From RUG12519 sp045649685 (GTDB taxonomy: Bacteria; Bacillota; Clostridia; Oscillospirales; Ruminococcaceae): a stretch of DNA of 64,000 nucleotides. Where the stretch lies: the NCBI GenBank assembly GCA_045649685.1, contig JAZRQJ010000007.1, positions 186,001-250,000 of the forward strand, written 5' to 3'. Of the stretch, positions 26,697-36,114 are shown piece after piece. The notes beneath the pieces were generated by a model. It was not told the origin of the DNA and searched no databases. It saw nothing but the letters and a program-made list of their open reading frames with translations. Both the position numbers and the translations under genes were made by a program. The number at the start of each line of letters is the position of its first letter. Position 1 is the first letter of the stretch.

Positions 26697-26982
26697 AAAA
26701 ATTTCACACTCCTATACTATATATGAATTAAGTGGCAAAGTAACGAATATAACTTACATTTTATCATATAAATTTAAAATTACAATAAAAAATGGTATTT
26801 TTCAATTAATTATTTATGAAATTTAGTAATAAAAATTTTGAAATTAGATTGTATTACAGTGGAATAATTTAGGTGAATTAAGGATATTTTTAAATTTAGT
26901 AGTACTTGAAAAATATAATTTTTTGATATATACTTCTAAGGTATATTGTTTTATACTATACTTTAAAATTGAGGAGAGTTTT

Positions 26983-28515
26983 ATGAAACATCAATTTGTG
27001 TTGATATTAGATTTTGGAGGGCAATATAATCAAGTTATTGCTAGACGTGTTAGAGAGTTAGGAGTATATTGTGAAGTTTATTCTTACACAAAAGCTTTGG
27101 ATATTATTAGTGAAAAGAAACCTGATGGAATAATTTTCACTGGAGGTCCTAATAGTGTATATAGTGATGATGCTCCTAAGATTGATCCTAGAATTTTTGA
27201 AATGAACATACCGATTTTAGGAATATGCTACGGTGCTCAGATGATGGTTCATATGCTTGGAGGACAAGTTAAATCTGCAAAAATTAGTGAATATGGAAAA
27301 ACTAATACTAAGTTTAATTCCAATAGTTTGTTGTTTGAGGGTCTTTCGGATGAAAGTATAACTTGGATGAGTCATACTGATTACATAGTTGATCTTCCAG
27401 ATGGCTTTGAAATTATTGCTAGCAGTAAAGGAGCTCCTGTTGCTGCTGTGGAAAATAGAAGTAAAAAATTATTTGCAGTTCAGTTCCATCCAGAAGTTAG
27501 TCATACAGTATATGGAAAAGAAATTATAAAGAATTTTTTGGTTAGTGCTTGTCATTGTAACTGCGATTGGACTATGAAAAGTTATTTAGACACAGCAATT
27601 ACTGAAATTAGAGATAAAGTTAAAGACGGAAAAGTTTTATTGGCACTTTCGGGTGGTGTAGATTCGTCTGTTTTGGCGGCTTTATTATCAAAGGCAATTG
27701 GAAATCAGTTGACGGCTGTTTTTGTGGATCATGGTTTTATGAGAAAAAATGAAGGCGATGAGATAGAGGAAAGTTTTAAAGATTGGGATATGAATTTTGT
27801 AAGAGTTGATTCGAGTGAACGCTTTCTCAACAGGCTATCTGGCGTTGTTGATCCAGAACAAAAACGAAAGATAATTGGTGAAGAATTTATACGTGTTTTT
27901 GAGGAAGAAGCTAAAAAAATAGGAAAAGTTGATTTTTTAGCACAAGGAACAATATATCCAGATATAATTGAATCTGGGCTCGGTGATGCATCTGTTATAA
28001 AAAGTCATCATAATGTTGGAGGATTGCCAGATTGTGTTGATTTTAAAGAGATAGTTGAGCCTCTCAGGATGCTTTTTAAAGATGAGGTTAGACAGTTAGG
28101 CGCGGAACTTGGTTTGGCTGATATTTTGGTTCATAGACAGCCGTTTCCAGGACCTGGTCTTGCTATAAGAATAATTGGTGATATAACGAGAGATAAGTTG
28201 GATATTTTGCGAGATGCAGATTATATATTTAGAGAAGAAATATCTAATGCTGGTTTAGATAGAAGCATAAACCAATATTTTGCTGTTTTAACGTCTGTTC
28301 GCTCGGTTGGAGTTATGGGAGACTTTAGAACATACGACTATACACTTGCATTAAGAGGAGTTACAACAACAGATTTTATGACTGCTGATTTTGCTAGAAT
28401 TCCGTATGAATTGCTGGAAAAAATTTCAGTTAGAATTGTTAATGAGGTTAACCACATAAATAGAGTTGTATATGATATAACAACAAAGCCACCTGCTACA
28501 ATTGAATGGGAGTAG
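26983..28515 (+). CDS. guaA: GMP synthase (glutamine-hydrolysing)
   Basis: A 510-residue enzyme that converts XMP to GMP. The N-terminal class I amidotransferase has Cys in GICYGAQ and His/Glu in QFHPEV; the synthetase domain has LSGGVDSS, and the C-terminal dimer domain ends PPATIEWE as in all family members. ATG at 26983 follows GAGGAGA; an upstream in-frame ATG (26923) has no site. The 286-base gap before it showed no purine riboswitch aptamer by eye. Confidence 0.97.
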   Translation: MKHQFVLILDFGGQYNQVIARRVRELGVYCEVYSYTKALDIISEKKPDGIIFTGGPNSVYSDDAPKIDPRIFEMNIPILGICYGAQMMVHMLGGQVKSAKISEYGKTNTKFNSNSLLFEGLSDESITWMSHTDYIVDLPDGFEIIASSKGAPVAAVENRSKKLFAVQFHPEVSHTVYGKEIIKNFLVSACHCNCDWTMKSYLDTAITEIRDKVKDGKVLLALSGGVDSSVLAALLSKAIGNQLTAVFVDHGFMRKNEGDEIEESFKDWDMNFVRVDSSERFLNRLSGVVDPEQKRKIIGEEFIRVFEEEAKKIGKVDFLAQGTIYPDIIESGLGDASVIKSHHNVGGLPDCVDFKEIVEPLRMLFKDEVRQLGAELGLADILVHRQPFPGPGLAIRIIGDITRDKLDILRDADYIFREEISNAGLDRSINQYFAVLTSVRSVGVMGDFRTYDYTLALRGVTTTDFMTADFARIPYELLEKISVRIVNEVNHINRVVYDITTKPPATIEWE

Positions 28516-28524
28516 AACATATGT

Positions 28525-28552
28525 TTGCATTTTAAAATGATTGTGTTATAAT
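28525..28552 (+). promoter_or_regulatory. Promoter-like sequence before AAA ATPase gene
   Basis: TTGCAT at 28525-28530 and perfect TATAAT at 28547-28552, spacing 16. Transcription would start inside the guaA terminator stem, so initiating RNA would carry only the right half and escape termination. Confidence 0.45.
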
Positions 28553-28555
28553 GAC

Positions 28556-28595
28556 CATGGCGAGTGTGAATAAATCATTTGCCGTGTTTTTTTTT
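28556..28595 (+). terminator. guaA terminator
   Basis: CATGGC (28556-28561) pairs with GCCGTG (28581-28586, one G-T pair) and is followed by nine T residues. Confidence 0.75.
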
Positions 28596-28618
28596 AATTA
28601 CGAAAAGGGGATAGAGGC

Positions 28619-29434
28619 ATGGTCTATTTATTGAGTTTTAAACTGAGTCAGGAAAGGGTGAGTAATCCCAACATTTATCCTTATAATGTGTTTTGGGGAA
28701 AGGAAATCGAGCCCTTTATCTTTTCGCCTATTACTATTCTCTATGGAAATAACGGATCCGGGAAATCTACGGTGCTGAATATTATTGCGAATAAAATGAG
28801 GCTAAAAGGGAAAGAATACGCAACACCGAATTCTTATGGGATCGTGGATTATTGTGGGCGGTTTTCAAATGAATGCCGATACGGACTGGGTGATGATGAA
28901 TATGGGCGAGAGATTCTCGGCGTTCCTGCGGAAAGTAGGTACATCAAAAGCGAGGACATCCTGTACGAAATAAAAAAGATCCAGCAACGGCAGGTGCTGT
29001 CGGATGGAATGCTGTATGATTACGTGAAAGGCGGCATGACAAAGGAGGAAGCTGGGAGTTTTTTAGCGTCTAAGGAGGGAATAAAACAGCAAGAGTATAT
29101 TAAGTTTGCACAAGAAAAATATTCAAATGGTGAAACAGCGCTTCAGTTTTTCGAGGAGGCTTTGTTACCAGACGCATTGTATCTTTTGGACGAACCGGAA
29201 GTATCCTTATCACCTATGGCTCAAGTGTCATTGGCAAAAGAGATTAATAAGATGACCAGATTCCTGGGGTGCCAGTTTATCGTGGCTACGCATTCGCCGT
29301 TTATGCTGGGTACATTAGATGCAAAGATATATAATCTTGATACGCCGAACTATCAAGTTTGTGAGTGGAGCGAACTGGAAAACGTGAGATATTTTTATCG
29401 CTTCTTCAAAGATCGGGAGAAGTGTTTCTCATAA
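28619..29434 (+). CDS. AAA/ABC-type ATPase, single-domain, horizontally acquired
   Basis: A 271-residue stand-alone ATPase of the RecF/SMC-like group. Walker A is GNNGSGKST (about 43-51), an ABC-like signature is YSNGETALQF, Walker B is LYLLDEPEVSL and the H-loop is ATHSPFML. There is no coiled coil, zinc hook or membrane segment. A sampled line (28981-29040) has 33 G/C in 60, against about 30% for neighbours, and codon use differs, so it is probably a recent arrival. Similar small ATPases occur alone or with nuclease partners in mobile elements; no partner gene is visible here. Cellular role unknown. Confidence 0.8.
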   Translation: MVYLLSFKLSQERVSNPNIYPYNVFWGKEIEPFIFSPITILYGNNGSGKSTVLNIIANKMRLKGKEYATPNSYGIVDYCGRFSNECRYGLGDDEYGREILGVPAESRYIKSEDILYEIKKIQQRQVLSDGMLYDYVKGGMTKEEAGSFLASKEGIKQQEYIKFAQEKYSNGETALQFFEEALLPDALYLLDEPEVSLSPMAQVSLAKEINKMTRFLGCQFIVATHSPFMLGTLDAKIYNLDTPNYQVCEWSELENVRYFYRFFKDREKCFS

Positions 29435-29669
29435 GTGTTTAACTAGGGTAGGTGCACTGTGTCAAAAGAGTTTTCTGTAATATGTTTGAATTCGATGGAT
29501 AGAGATTCTATTAGGAAATTAAAGTAGACTTTAAGTATACTTTGAATGTGTCGGAAGCATGATGAGAATCAGAAATGGGGGCTATAACGATGTCAGAAGA
29601 GAAGGCAACAAAAATCAAAAAAAGCATCTTACTACAAAAAAAGTGTTGTTTGTTTAAGGAGGAAGCACT
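29435..29669 (+). other. Gap with possible gene relics
   Basis: Between the ATPase and the VanX-like pseudogene there is no credible gene. Two short frames with start codons (29562 and 29590) end just before or inside the pseudogene start and look like debris. A repeat ACTTTAAGT/ACTTTGAATGT near 29530-29552 might be a former operator. Confidence 0.35.
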
Positions 29670-30239
29670 ATGAATAGGAAAAGTATTTTTTTATTTTTTT
29701 AGTAGTTATTATAGCATTTTCTTTCTCAGCTTGTGGTGTGAATGAGCAATCACAAAAGTTTTATGATGATGATAATAAAGAACAATTGAAGGCAGAAATT
29801 ACTGAATTTGAAAATGGAGCAAGACTTTCTAATGATTCTTCGGATTTTGTTGAGTGAAGCGGTGCCAGATGTTATATTGGAAATTCGATATTATTCAACA
29901 TATAATTTTGTCGGGAATAGAATTTATGGGTATGAAGAACCTGTAGCACTAATAACAAAGGAGGCTGGCGAGGCATTAGCTAAGATCAGTGATAGTTTGT
30001 TGAAAAAGGAATATCGATTGAAGATTTTTGATGCCTATCGTCTACATAAAGCCGTTAAGCATTTTGTTCGTTGGGCTAAAGATGTGAATGATACTAGTAG
30101 GATGATTTTGAAAAAAGCTATGATTGAAGGAGAATTTGAACCATTAGCAGAGGATTAGTGGTATTTTACTCTGAATAATGAACCATATTCGGAAACTTAT
30201 TTTACGTTTTATGTAAATAAGGATTCGATTAAGCAGTAG
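29670..30239 (+). pseudogene. Decayed VanX-like D-Ala-D-Ala dipeptidase lipoprotein
   Basis: Pieces of one gene lie in three frames. A start with good AGGAGG site gives MNRKSIFLFF then stops; shifting frame continues a lipoprotein signal (VVIIAFSFSACG). Another shift near 29850 enters the dipeptidase body (AVPDVILEIRYYSTYNFVG, LKIFDAYRLHKAVKHF, FVRWAKDVNDT). The central part that should hold the zinc ligands (SxHxxGxAxD region) is deleted. After an in-frame TAG at 30156-30158 the C-terminal motif WYFTLNNEPYSETYFTF continues to 30239. Two frameshifts, a deletion and a stop show it is inactive. Intact homologues cut D-Ala-D-Ala in vancomycin resistance or peptidoglycan recycling. Confidence 0.85.
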
Positions 30240-30410
30240 TTTTTAGATTTAATAGCATAAATTGGCTTATGTTATATTAAAATGGCATAATTCGTTAGAA
30301 ATTTAGTTAATATAGGAATTGCTAAAGTGAGAGTTAAAAAGCAAATATTAAGCTACATATGATATGAAATTTGAAAATTTCAATATTTAAAATTAACTGT
30401 AGGAGCAGTA

Positions 30411-30911
30411 ATGATGAGTGAAAAATGGACTATTGTTGATATAAATGAAAATGAAGTAGGATTAACATGGGAACGAGGTTCGAATTTAAAAATACCAGAT
30501 GGTCTATTTCATGTGGCTGTTAGCATATGGATTAAAGATCAACATGGTAATATACTTTTGACTCAGAGGCATCCAGATAAATCCTGGGGACTAAAGTGGG
30601 AATGTAGTGGAGGATCCGTTTTGGCAGGAGAAAGTGTTATAGAGGGTGTCCAGAGAGAACTTAGAGAGGAAACAGGAATTATATTGTCTGAGGATAAATT
30701 AAAATATTTAGGAAAGATAGTTATGCAAGACAGGCATTGTATTATGCATACGTTTTTGGGACATGTGGATTCGGAAATGAATCTTGTGCTTCAGCCAGAG
30801 GAAGTTGTAGATGCTAAATGGGTAAATGAACAAGAATTAGAACAGATGAAAGATGAAATTGTTGAAACGGTCTGGGATAGATATCTACGATTTAAGATGA
30901 ATATAATTTAG
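30411..30911 (+). CDS. Nudix hydrolase
   Basis: A 166-residue protein with an exact Nudix box: Gly-x5-Glu-x7-Arg-Glu-Leu-x-Glu-Glu-x-Gly in the stretch from GGSVLAGES to RELREETGI (about residues 62-86). The N-terminal DINENEVGLTWERG pattern resembles Nudix proteins of the isopentenyl-diphosphate-isomerase-like group. It would hydrolyse a nucleoside or other diphosphate; substrate unknown. Start ATG at 30411 or 30414 after GTAGGAG. It lies next to the decayed region. Confidence 0.88.
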   Translation: MMSEKWTIVDINENEVGLTWERGSNLKIPDGLFHVAVSIWIKDQHGNILLTQRHPDKSWGLKWECSGGSVLAGESVIEGVQRELREETGIILSEDKLKYLGKIVMQDRHCIMHTFLGHVDSEMNLVLQPEEVVDAKWVNEQELEQMKDEIVETVWDRYLRFKMNII

Positions 30912-31152
30912 TGATTTTGATGTTAGGTTTTTATGTGAATTTTCGACATCTTTTTGTGCTCGAATATTGACGGATCGAGAGATTTTGCCGAAAATGAGAA
31001 TGAGATTATTTTAAAAAATAATATATATTTCTTTGTGTTATATGAAGCGCTGGTTAAATTGTGTTGCAGGGTTTGGTATGGCTCAGGGAAATGTATTATA
31101 ATATAAATGTATAATAAAAATAATGTACGGTAAAACGGGAGGGAAACAAAAG

Positions 31153-32379
31153 TTGAAAGCTATAGTTATAACATGGAATAAAACAAATTTGATTTTGAAG
31201 ATACTGTGTGGTATTATAATTGGTTCCATATTGGGGGTTGCGGTTCCACAGGCTACAGCAATAGGTTATTTTGGTATTTTATTTGTTAGCGCTCTAAAAG
31301 CTGTTGCTCCAATTCTTGTGTTTGTTCTTGTAATGAGTTCAATTTCGCAGGCAGGAGCAGGAATTGAATCAAAATTTAGAAATATTGTAATTCTTTACAT
31401 GACTAGTACTTTAGTTAGTGCGATTGTTGCGGTGTGTGTTAGCTATGTTTTCCCTTTAACCGTACAGTTGAGTGAAAAATATACTAAAACAGAAGCTACA
31501 AAGTCACTTACAGAAATTTTTGAAAATTTGTTAAAGGGTGTTGTTGAAAATCCAATTAGTGCATTGTTAGGAGGAAATTATTTAGGAATTTTATTTTGGG
31601 CAATTATAATTGGATTTGGGTTGAAGAAAGTTGCTAATCAAACAACCATAACAGTGATTGGAAATATATCTGATGCGATTTCAAAGGTTGTTGGTTGGAT
31701 AATACAGTGTGCACCTTTTGGCGTTATGGGAATTGTGTTTACTACTGTTTCAGCTAATGGAATATCTATTTTTACATCTTATGGAAAACTAATATTAGAA
31801 TTGGTTTTAACAATGTTGTTTGTGATGTTGGTATCTAATCCTTTTATTATATTTGTATGTACAAGAAGGAATCCATTTCCGCTTGTGCTTAGGTGTATTC
31901 GTGAAAGTGCGATTCCAGCGTTTTTTACGAGAAGCTCTGCTGCAAATATCCCTGTAAATATGGCACTTTGTGAAAAACTTGGTTTAGATAAAAATTTCTA
32001 TTCGGTGTCTATACCGCTTGGATCAACGATAAATATGAATGGTGCGGCTGTTGTTATAACAATTATGTCATTGACGCTTGCAAATACATTAGGAGTGTAT
32101 GTTCCAATTACTATTGCGATTTTATTGGCAATAATTTCAACATTGGGTGCATGTGGTACATCTGGTGTTGCAGGTGGTTCTTTGTTGTTAATTCCGATGG
32201 CTTGTTCATTTCTTGGTATTTCGTCCGATGTTTCTATGCAAATGGTTGCTGTTGGATTTATAATTGGTGTAATTCAAGATTCAGTTGAAACTGCATTGAA
32301 TTCTAGTGCAGATGTTACTTTTACTGCTGTTGCGGAACAAATGGAAGAAAGACAGATTGATGTTGTTGACAATATATGA
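31153..32379 (+). CDS. sstT: Serine/threonine:Na+ symporter
   Basis: A 408-residue DAACS-family membrane transporter with about eight helices. Family motifs include KAVAPILVFVLVMSSIS near the N-terminus, RSSAANIPVNM (substrate and sodium site), and STINMNGAAVVITI. TTG at 31153 with GGGAGGG nine bases upstream is preferred to an ATG at 31123 that precedes this site. It imports serine or threonine with sodium. cysK follows 66 bases downstream, so imported serine may feed cysteine synthesis together with CysE. Confidence 0.92.
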   Translation: MKAIVITWNKTNLILKILCGIIIGSILGVAVPQATAIGYFGILFVSALKAVAPILVFVLVMSSISQAGAGIESKFRNIVILYMTSTLVSAIVAVCVSYVFPLTVQLSEKYTKTEATKSLTEIFENLLKGVVENPISALLGGNYLGILFWAIIIGFGLKKVANQTTITVIGNISDAISKVVGWIIQCAPFGVMGIVFTTVSANGISIFTSYGKLILELVLTMLFVMLVSNPFIIFVCTRRNPFPLVLRCIRESAIPAFFTRSSAANIPVNMALCEKLGLDKNFYSVSIPLGSTINMNGAAVVITIMSLTLANTLGVYVPITIAILLAIISTLGACGTSGVAGGSLLLIPMACSFLGISSDVSMQMVAVGFIIGVIQDSVETALNSSADVTFTAVAEQMEERQIDVVDNI

Positions 32380-32445
32380 AATTATGTTAATGGGAGGTTT
32401 TGAGTAAATATTTCATGTGATTAAGTTTGTAGGGAGAAAGATTTT

Positions 32446-33378
32446 GTGAAATATTATAATAGGATAACAGATCTTGTTGGTAATACTCCTCTTTTGAGAT
32501 TACATGCTTGTGAGAAAGAAAATAGTTTGTGTGCTCAACTTTACGGGAAATTGGAATATTTTAATCCTGCAGGAAGTATTAAAGACCGTATTGCCAAAGA
32601 GATGATAGGTGCTGCTGAAAAGAGTGGAGAATTAAAATCGAATTCGGTTATTATTGAGCCAACTAGTGGGAATACTGGGATTGGATTGGCTGCTATTGCT
32701 GCTGCTAAAGGATATAAGCTTGTTTTAACTATGCCAGAGACTATGAGTGTTGAGCGAAGAAATTTATTAAAAGCATATGGAGCTCAGATAGTTCTAACTG
32801 AAGGATCTAAAGGGATGAAAGGTGCTATTGAAAAAGCCGATGAATTAGCACAACAAATTCCAGATTCTTTTGTCCCAAGTCAATTTTCAAATAAGTTTAA
32901 TCCGATTGCTCATAGATTGACAACTGGTCCTGAAATTTGGAGAGATACAGACGGGAAAGTTGATATTTTGGTTGCTGGTGTTGGAACAGGTGGAACAATA
33001 TCGGGAACAGGAAAATATCTTAAAGAGAAAAAATCAGATATGAAGGTTGTAGCTGTTGAACCTTGTGGCTCACCTGTTCTTTCAAAAGGAGTTTTAGGTG
33101 GTACCCATAAAATTCAAGGAATTGGAGCGGGTTTTGTACCTGATGTGTTGGATACTTCGATTTATGATGAAATAATAACTGTTGAAGATAACTGTGCTTT
33201 TGAAATTGGAAATTTTTTGGCAAAAACAGAAGGAATACTTGTGGGAATATCCTCTGGAGCAGCTGTTTATGCAGCAATTCAGATTGCCAAACGTATCAAA
33301 AACAAGGATAAGGTTATTGTAGTCATATTACCAGATACGGGAGAAAGGTATTTATCGACTCCAATGTTTGATGATTAA
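32446..33378 (+). CDS. cysK: Cysteine synthase A (O-acetylserine sulfhydrylase)
   Basis: A 310-residue PLP enzyme. Lys in NPAGSIKDRIA binds the cofactor, TSGNTGIG binds the carboxylate, GTGGTISG holds the PLP phosphate, and PDTGERYLS is the usual C-terminus. It starts at GTG after AGGGAGAAAG. It uses O-acetylserine from CysE (encoded at 59896) and sulfide to form cysteine. Confidence 0.96.
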   Translation: MKYYNRITDLVGNTPLLRLHACEKENSLCAQLYGKLEYFNPAGSIKDRIAKEMIGAAEKSGELKSNSVIIEPTSGNTGIGLAAIAAAKGYKLVLTMPETMSVERRNLLKAYGAQIVLTEGSKGMKGAIEKADELAQQIPDSFVPSQFSNKFNPIAHRLTTGPEIWRDTDGKVDILVAGVGTGGTISGTGKYLKEKKSDMKVVAVEPCGSPVLSKGVLGGTHKIQGIGAGFVPDVLDTSIYDEIITVEDNCAFEIGNFLAKTEGILVGISSGAAVYAAIQIAKRIKNKDKVIVVILPDTGERYLSTPMFDD

Positions 33379-33393
33379 AAATTATATTAAAAT

Positions 33394-33440
33394 AAAAAAC
33401 AGATAAGAGCTTGATTAAACTGAACTCTTATCTGTTTTTT
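33394..33440. terminator. Bidirectional terminator between cysK and bceS
   Basis: A perfect 16-base-pair stem (33394-33409 with 33425-33440) with A/T tracts on both sides. Confidence 0.92.
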
Positions 33441-34428
33441 AAATGGGAGTAATTTCTTGTTGATCAAAAGTTAAATATACAGATGTACCTTTGTTATATT
33501 CTGATGTGACTTTGATTTTTATTTTTAGGTTATTACATATTCTTTTACAAATATATAAACCTATTCCGCTGGAATGCCTAGCATTATGTCCGTTATATCC
33601 AGTATATCCTTTATCAAAAATTCTAGGGATATCTTCTGGTTTAATTCCTATGCCAGTGTCTCTTATGCAGAGTGTTTGATCATGAGGACAATATATTTTT
33701 ATGCTACCGGTTTGAGTATATTTTAGGGCATTCGATAAAAGTTGTTCAATAATTAGAGAAAACCATTTTTTGTCAGTGATAATTAATTTATTTAATGAAA
33801 GATAATCTAATTTTATTTTTTTAGAAATAAAATCATGCGAAAATTTCTTTATCGATGTTTTTATTATCTCATCTAGGGAATATTCTTTAAAAATATAATC
33901 GCTGTATTCGGAATTAAGGCGCATAAAAGCTAAAACCATGTCTACATATTGTTCAATTCTATGTAAATCTGTTTGAAATTGGCTTTTTAAAGTGTCAGAT
34001 GGATTTTTTAATGTTAGTTTCATTGATGTTATGGGTGTTTTTATTTGATGTGCCCATAAAGTGTAGTAGTCAATCATGTCACTATATTGTTTGTTTTTTG
34101 TTGTTTCTAGATTATATATGTTTTGCTTTAAATTTTTAATTATTATTTGATAATCATATTCTAAAATATTATCGGTTTTTGGCATATTTGAAATTAATTT
34201 AGGCTCTAATTTTTGGATTTCTAGTAGTTTATTGTGAATGTGAAGCTTTTTTATATAGTCGAATATTATAAAAACCAACGCAATAAAGAAACATAGTATT
34301 GCAGGATATGTGATGGCTCCAATTGGTATTTCATACAAAAAGAACATTATGGCAAATACTGTAAAAGAAAGCAGTGAAAAATAAATTAATTTAATATTTT
34401 TTAATATATATCGTCTGAAAAATTCCAT
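33439..34428 (-). CDS. bceS: BceS-type intramembrane-sensing histidine kinase
   Basis: A 329-residue kinase with two N-terminal helices (about 12-31 and 36-56) joined by only a few residues and no extracellular sensor, the mark of BceS-like kinases. The phospho-accepting His lies in LWAHQIKTPITSM, and the ATPase domain has NALKYT, DTGIGIKPEDIP and SSGIGLYIC. Such kinases read the state of the partner BceAB transporter. It follows bceR on the minus strand by 35 bases. Confidence 0.9.
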   Translation of the reverse strand: MEFFRRYILKNIKLIYFSLLSFTVFAIMFFLYEIPIGAITYPAILCFFIALVFIIFDYIKKLHIHNKLLEIQKLEPKLISNMPKTDNILEYDYQIIIKNLKQNIYNLETTKNKQYSDMIDYYTLWAHQIKTPITSMKLTLKNPSDTLKSQFQTDLHRIEQYVDMVLAFMRLNSEYSDYIFKEYSLDEIIKTSIKKFSHDFISKKIKLDYLSLNKLIITDKKWFSLIIEQLLSNALKYTQTGSIKIYCPHDQTLCIRDTGIGIKPEDIPRIFDKGYTGYNGHNARHSSGIGLYICKRICNNLKIKIKVTSEYNKGTSVYLTFDQQEITPI

Positions 34429-34463
34429 TTAATATTCCTTTCGTTTGTTTAAATCGGAGGATT

Positions 34464-35135
34464 TTATTTGATTATATATCCAACACCAAATTTGGTAGAT
34501 ATAAAATTTTTCAACCCGACATTGTCGAGCTTTTTCCTTAATCTATTAACATTTACAGTTAGTGTGTTTTCATCTATGAAGACATCGGTTTCCCATAATT
34601 GTTCCATTAATTCGTCTCTACTCACAACTTTACCTTTGTTTGTCATTAGACATAATAAAATTTTGTAGTCATTTTTAGTTAACTCTATTTTTTTATCGTT
34701 AAATGTTAATGTGTTGTCTTCAGTGTTCAAAAAGGCACCGTTATGCTCTAAAATAGAATTTGTGTTCGTAAAATCATAGGCTCTTCTCAATAAAGCTTGT
34801 ATTTTTGCTATTAGCACATTCATGTCAAATGGCTTTGATATAAAATCATCTGCGCCCATATTTATAGTCATTATAATATTCATTTTATCGTTGGCTGAAG
34901 ATATGAATATAATCGGAACTTTAGAGATATTTCTTATTTTTTTGCACCAATAATAGCCATCAAAAAAAGGTAATGATATGTCCATTAAAACAATATGTGG
35001 TTCAAAATCAGAAAATTCAGTTAGAACATTGTTAAAGTCTTCTATAATTTTAACATCAAAATTCCAAGTTTCTGCTTGGAGCTTAATTGCATTAGCTATT
35101 CCAAGATCATCTTCTACGATTAAGATTTTATACAT
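34464..35135 (-). CDS. bceR: BceR-type response regulator
   Basis: A 223-residue OmpR-family regulator: receiver with EDD pocket, Asp in VLMDISLPFFDG and Lys in SKPFD, then a winged-helix domain ending VGYIIK. ATG at 35135 begins the usual MYKILIVEDD; an in-frame extension upstream to 35219 lacks a ribosome site. It is divergent from bceAB, whose upstream region holds a BceR-type operator. Confidence 0.92.
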   Translation of the reverse strand: MYKILIVEDDLGIANAIKLQAETWNFDVKIIEDFNNVLTEFSDFEPHIVLMDISLPFFDGYYWCKKIRNISKVPIIFISSANDKMNIIMTINMGADDFISKPFDMNVLIAKIQALLRRAYDFTNTNSILEHNGAFLNTEDNTLTFNDKKIELTKNDYKILLCLMTNKGKVVSRDELMEQLWETDVFIDENTLTVNVNRLRKKLDNVGLKNFISTKFGVGYIIK

Positions 35136-35239
35136 AAAAACCTCACAAATACATTGATATAGGGTTAATAGGTAATGAAATATTAGTAAAATTATATCAT
35201 GAATTTTTAAAATTAGCAATTTACATGTGTTTGTAATTC

Positions 35240-35253
35240 TTACAAAATTGTAA
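35240..35253 (+). promoter_or_regulatory. BceR-type operator upstream of bceA
   Basis: TTACA-AAAT-TGTAA at 35240-35253 fits the TNACA-N4-TGTAA consensus described for BceR-like regulators. A second, looser pair (TTACA at 35221, TGTAA at 35232) lies just before it. It is 100 bases ahead of bceA. Confidence 0.7.
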
Positions 35254-35352
35254 TAAAATATAAAATAATGTAAGACGATAATATAGAAATTGGTTTAATG
35301 ATTTGCTAAGATTTATATATAGTGTTTGATGGAAATTAGGAGGAAAAATTAA

Positions 35353-36114
35353 ATGAGTATTTTGGAGGTCAGTCAATTAAAAAAAATATATTCAACTCGA
35401 TTTGGAGGAAACCAAGTTGAGGCTTTGGCAGATGTTAATTTTAATGTTGAAGAAGGTGAATATATTGCTATAATGGGTGAATCTGGTTCTGGAAAAACAA
35501 CACTATTAAACATTTTGGCAGCTTTAGACAAACCAACTAGCGGAAGTGTTATTTTGGATGGAAGAAATATTTCTAAAATTAGCGAATCGAAAATGGCTAA
35601 TTTTAGGAGAAATAATATTGGATTTGTTTTTCAGGATTTTAATCTTTTAGATACATTTACTTTGGAAGATAATATATTTTTGCCTTTGGTTTTAAGTGGA
35701 AAAAAATATAAAGATATGAAGGATAAACTAAAACCTATAGCTAAAGAATTGAAAATAGAAGATATATTAAAAAAATATCCATATGAGGTTTCAGGTGGTC
35801 AAAAACAAAGAGCTGCTGTTGCACGTGCAATAATAACAGATCCAAAACTTGTTTTTGCAGATGAACCGACTGGGGCTTTAGATTCAAAATCTGCAGATGA
35901 ACTTTTAAGATTGTTTGCAAAAATAAATAGATTAGGACAAACAATTTTAATGGTTACTCACTCAGTTAAATCAGCTAGTTTTGCAGATAGAGTTTTATTT
36001 ATTAGAGACGGAAAAATTTTTCATCAGATATATAAAGGTAACGATACTGATTTTAAATTTTATGAAAAAATATCGGATACAATAACATTGTTAGCATCTG
36101 GTGGTGAATCGTAA
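35353..36114 (+). CDS. bceA: BceA-type ABC transporter ATP-binding protein
   Basis: A 253-residue MacB-type ATPase: Walker A GESGSGKTT, Q-loop VFQDFNLLD, signature VSGGQKQR, Walker B LVFADEPTGALD, H-loop VTHS. The ATG is preceded by TTAGGAGGA. Its stop overlaps the start of the permease gene by one base (TAATG), so the two are coupled. Part of an antimicrobial-peptide detoxification transporter. Confidence 0.94.
   Translation: MSILEVSQLKKIYSTRFGGNQVEALADVNFNVEEGEYIAIMGESGSGKTTLLNILAALDKPTSGSVILDGRNISKISESKMANFRRNNIGFVFQDFNLLDTFTLEDNIFLPLVLSGKKYKDMKDKLKPIAKELKIEDILKKYPYEVSGGQKQRAAVARAIITDPKLVFADEPTGALDSKSADELLRLFAKINRLGQTILMVTHSVKSASFADRVLFIRDGKIFHQIYKGNDTDFKFYEKISDTITLLASGGES

Noticed and set aside
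26697..26982. Purine riboswitch ahead of guaA
   Set aside because: The conserved purine aptamer core and paired loops were not found; the gap is plain AT-rich DNA.
32380..32445. T-box or S-box leader ahead of cysK
   Set aside because: The gap is only 66 bases and has no terminator or aptamer-like core.
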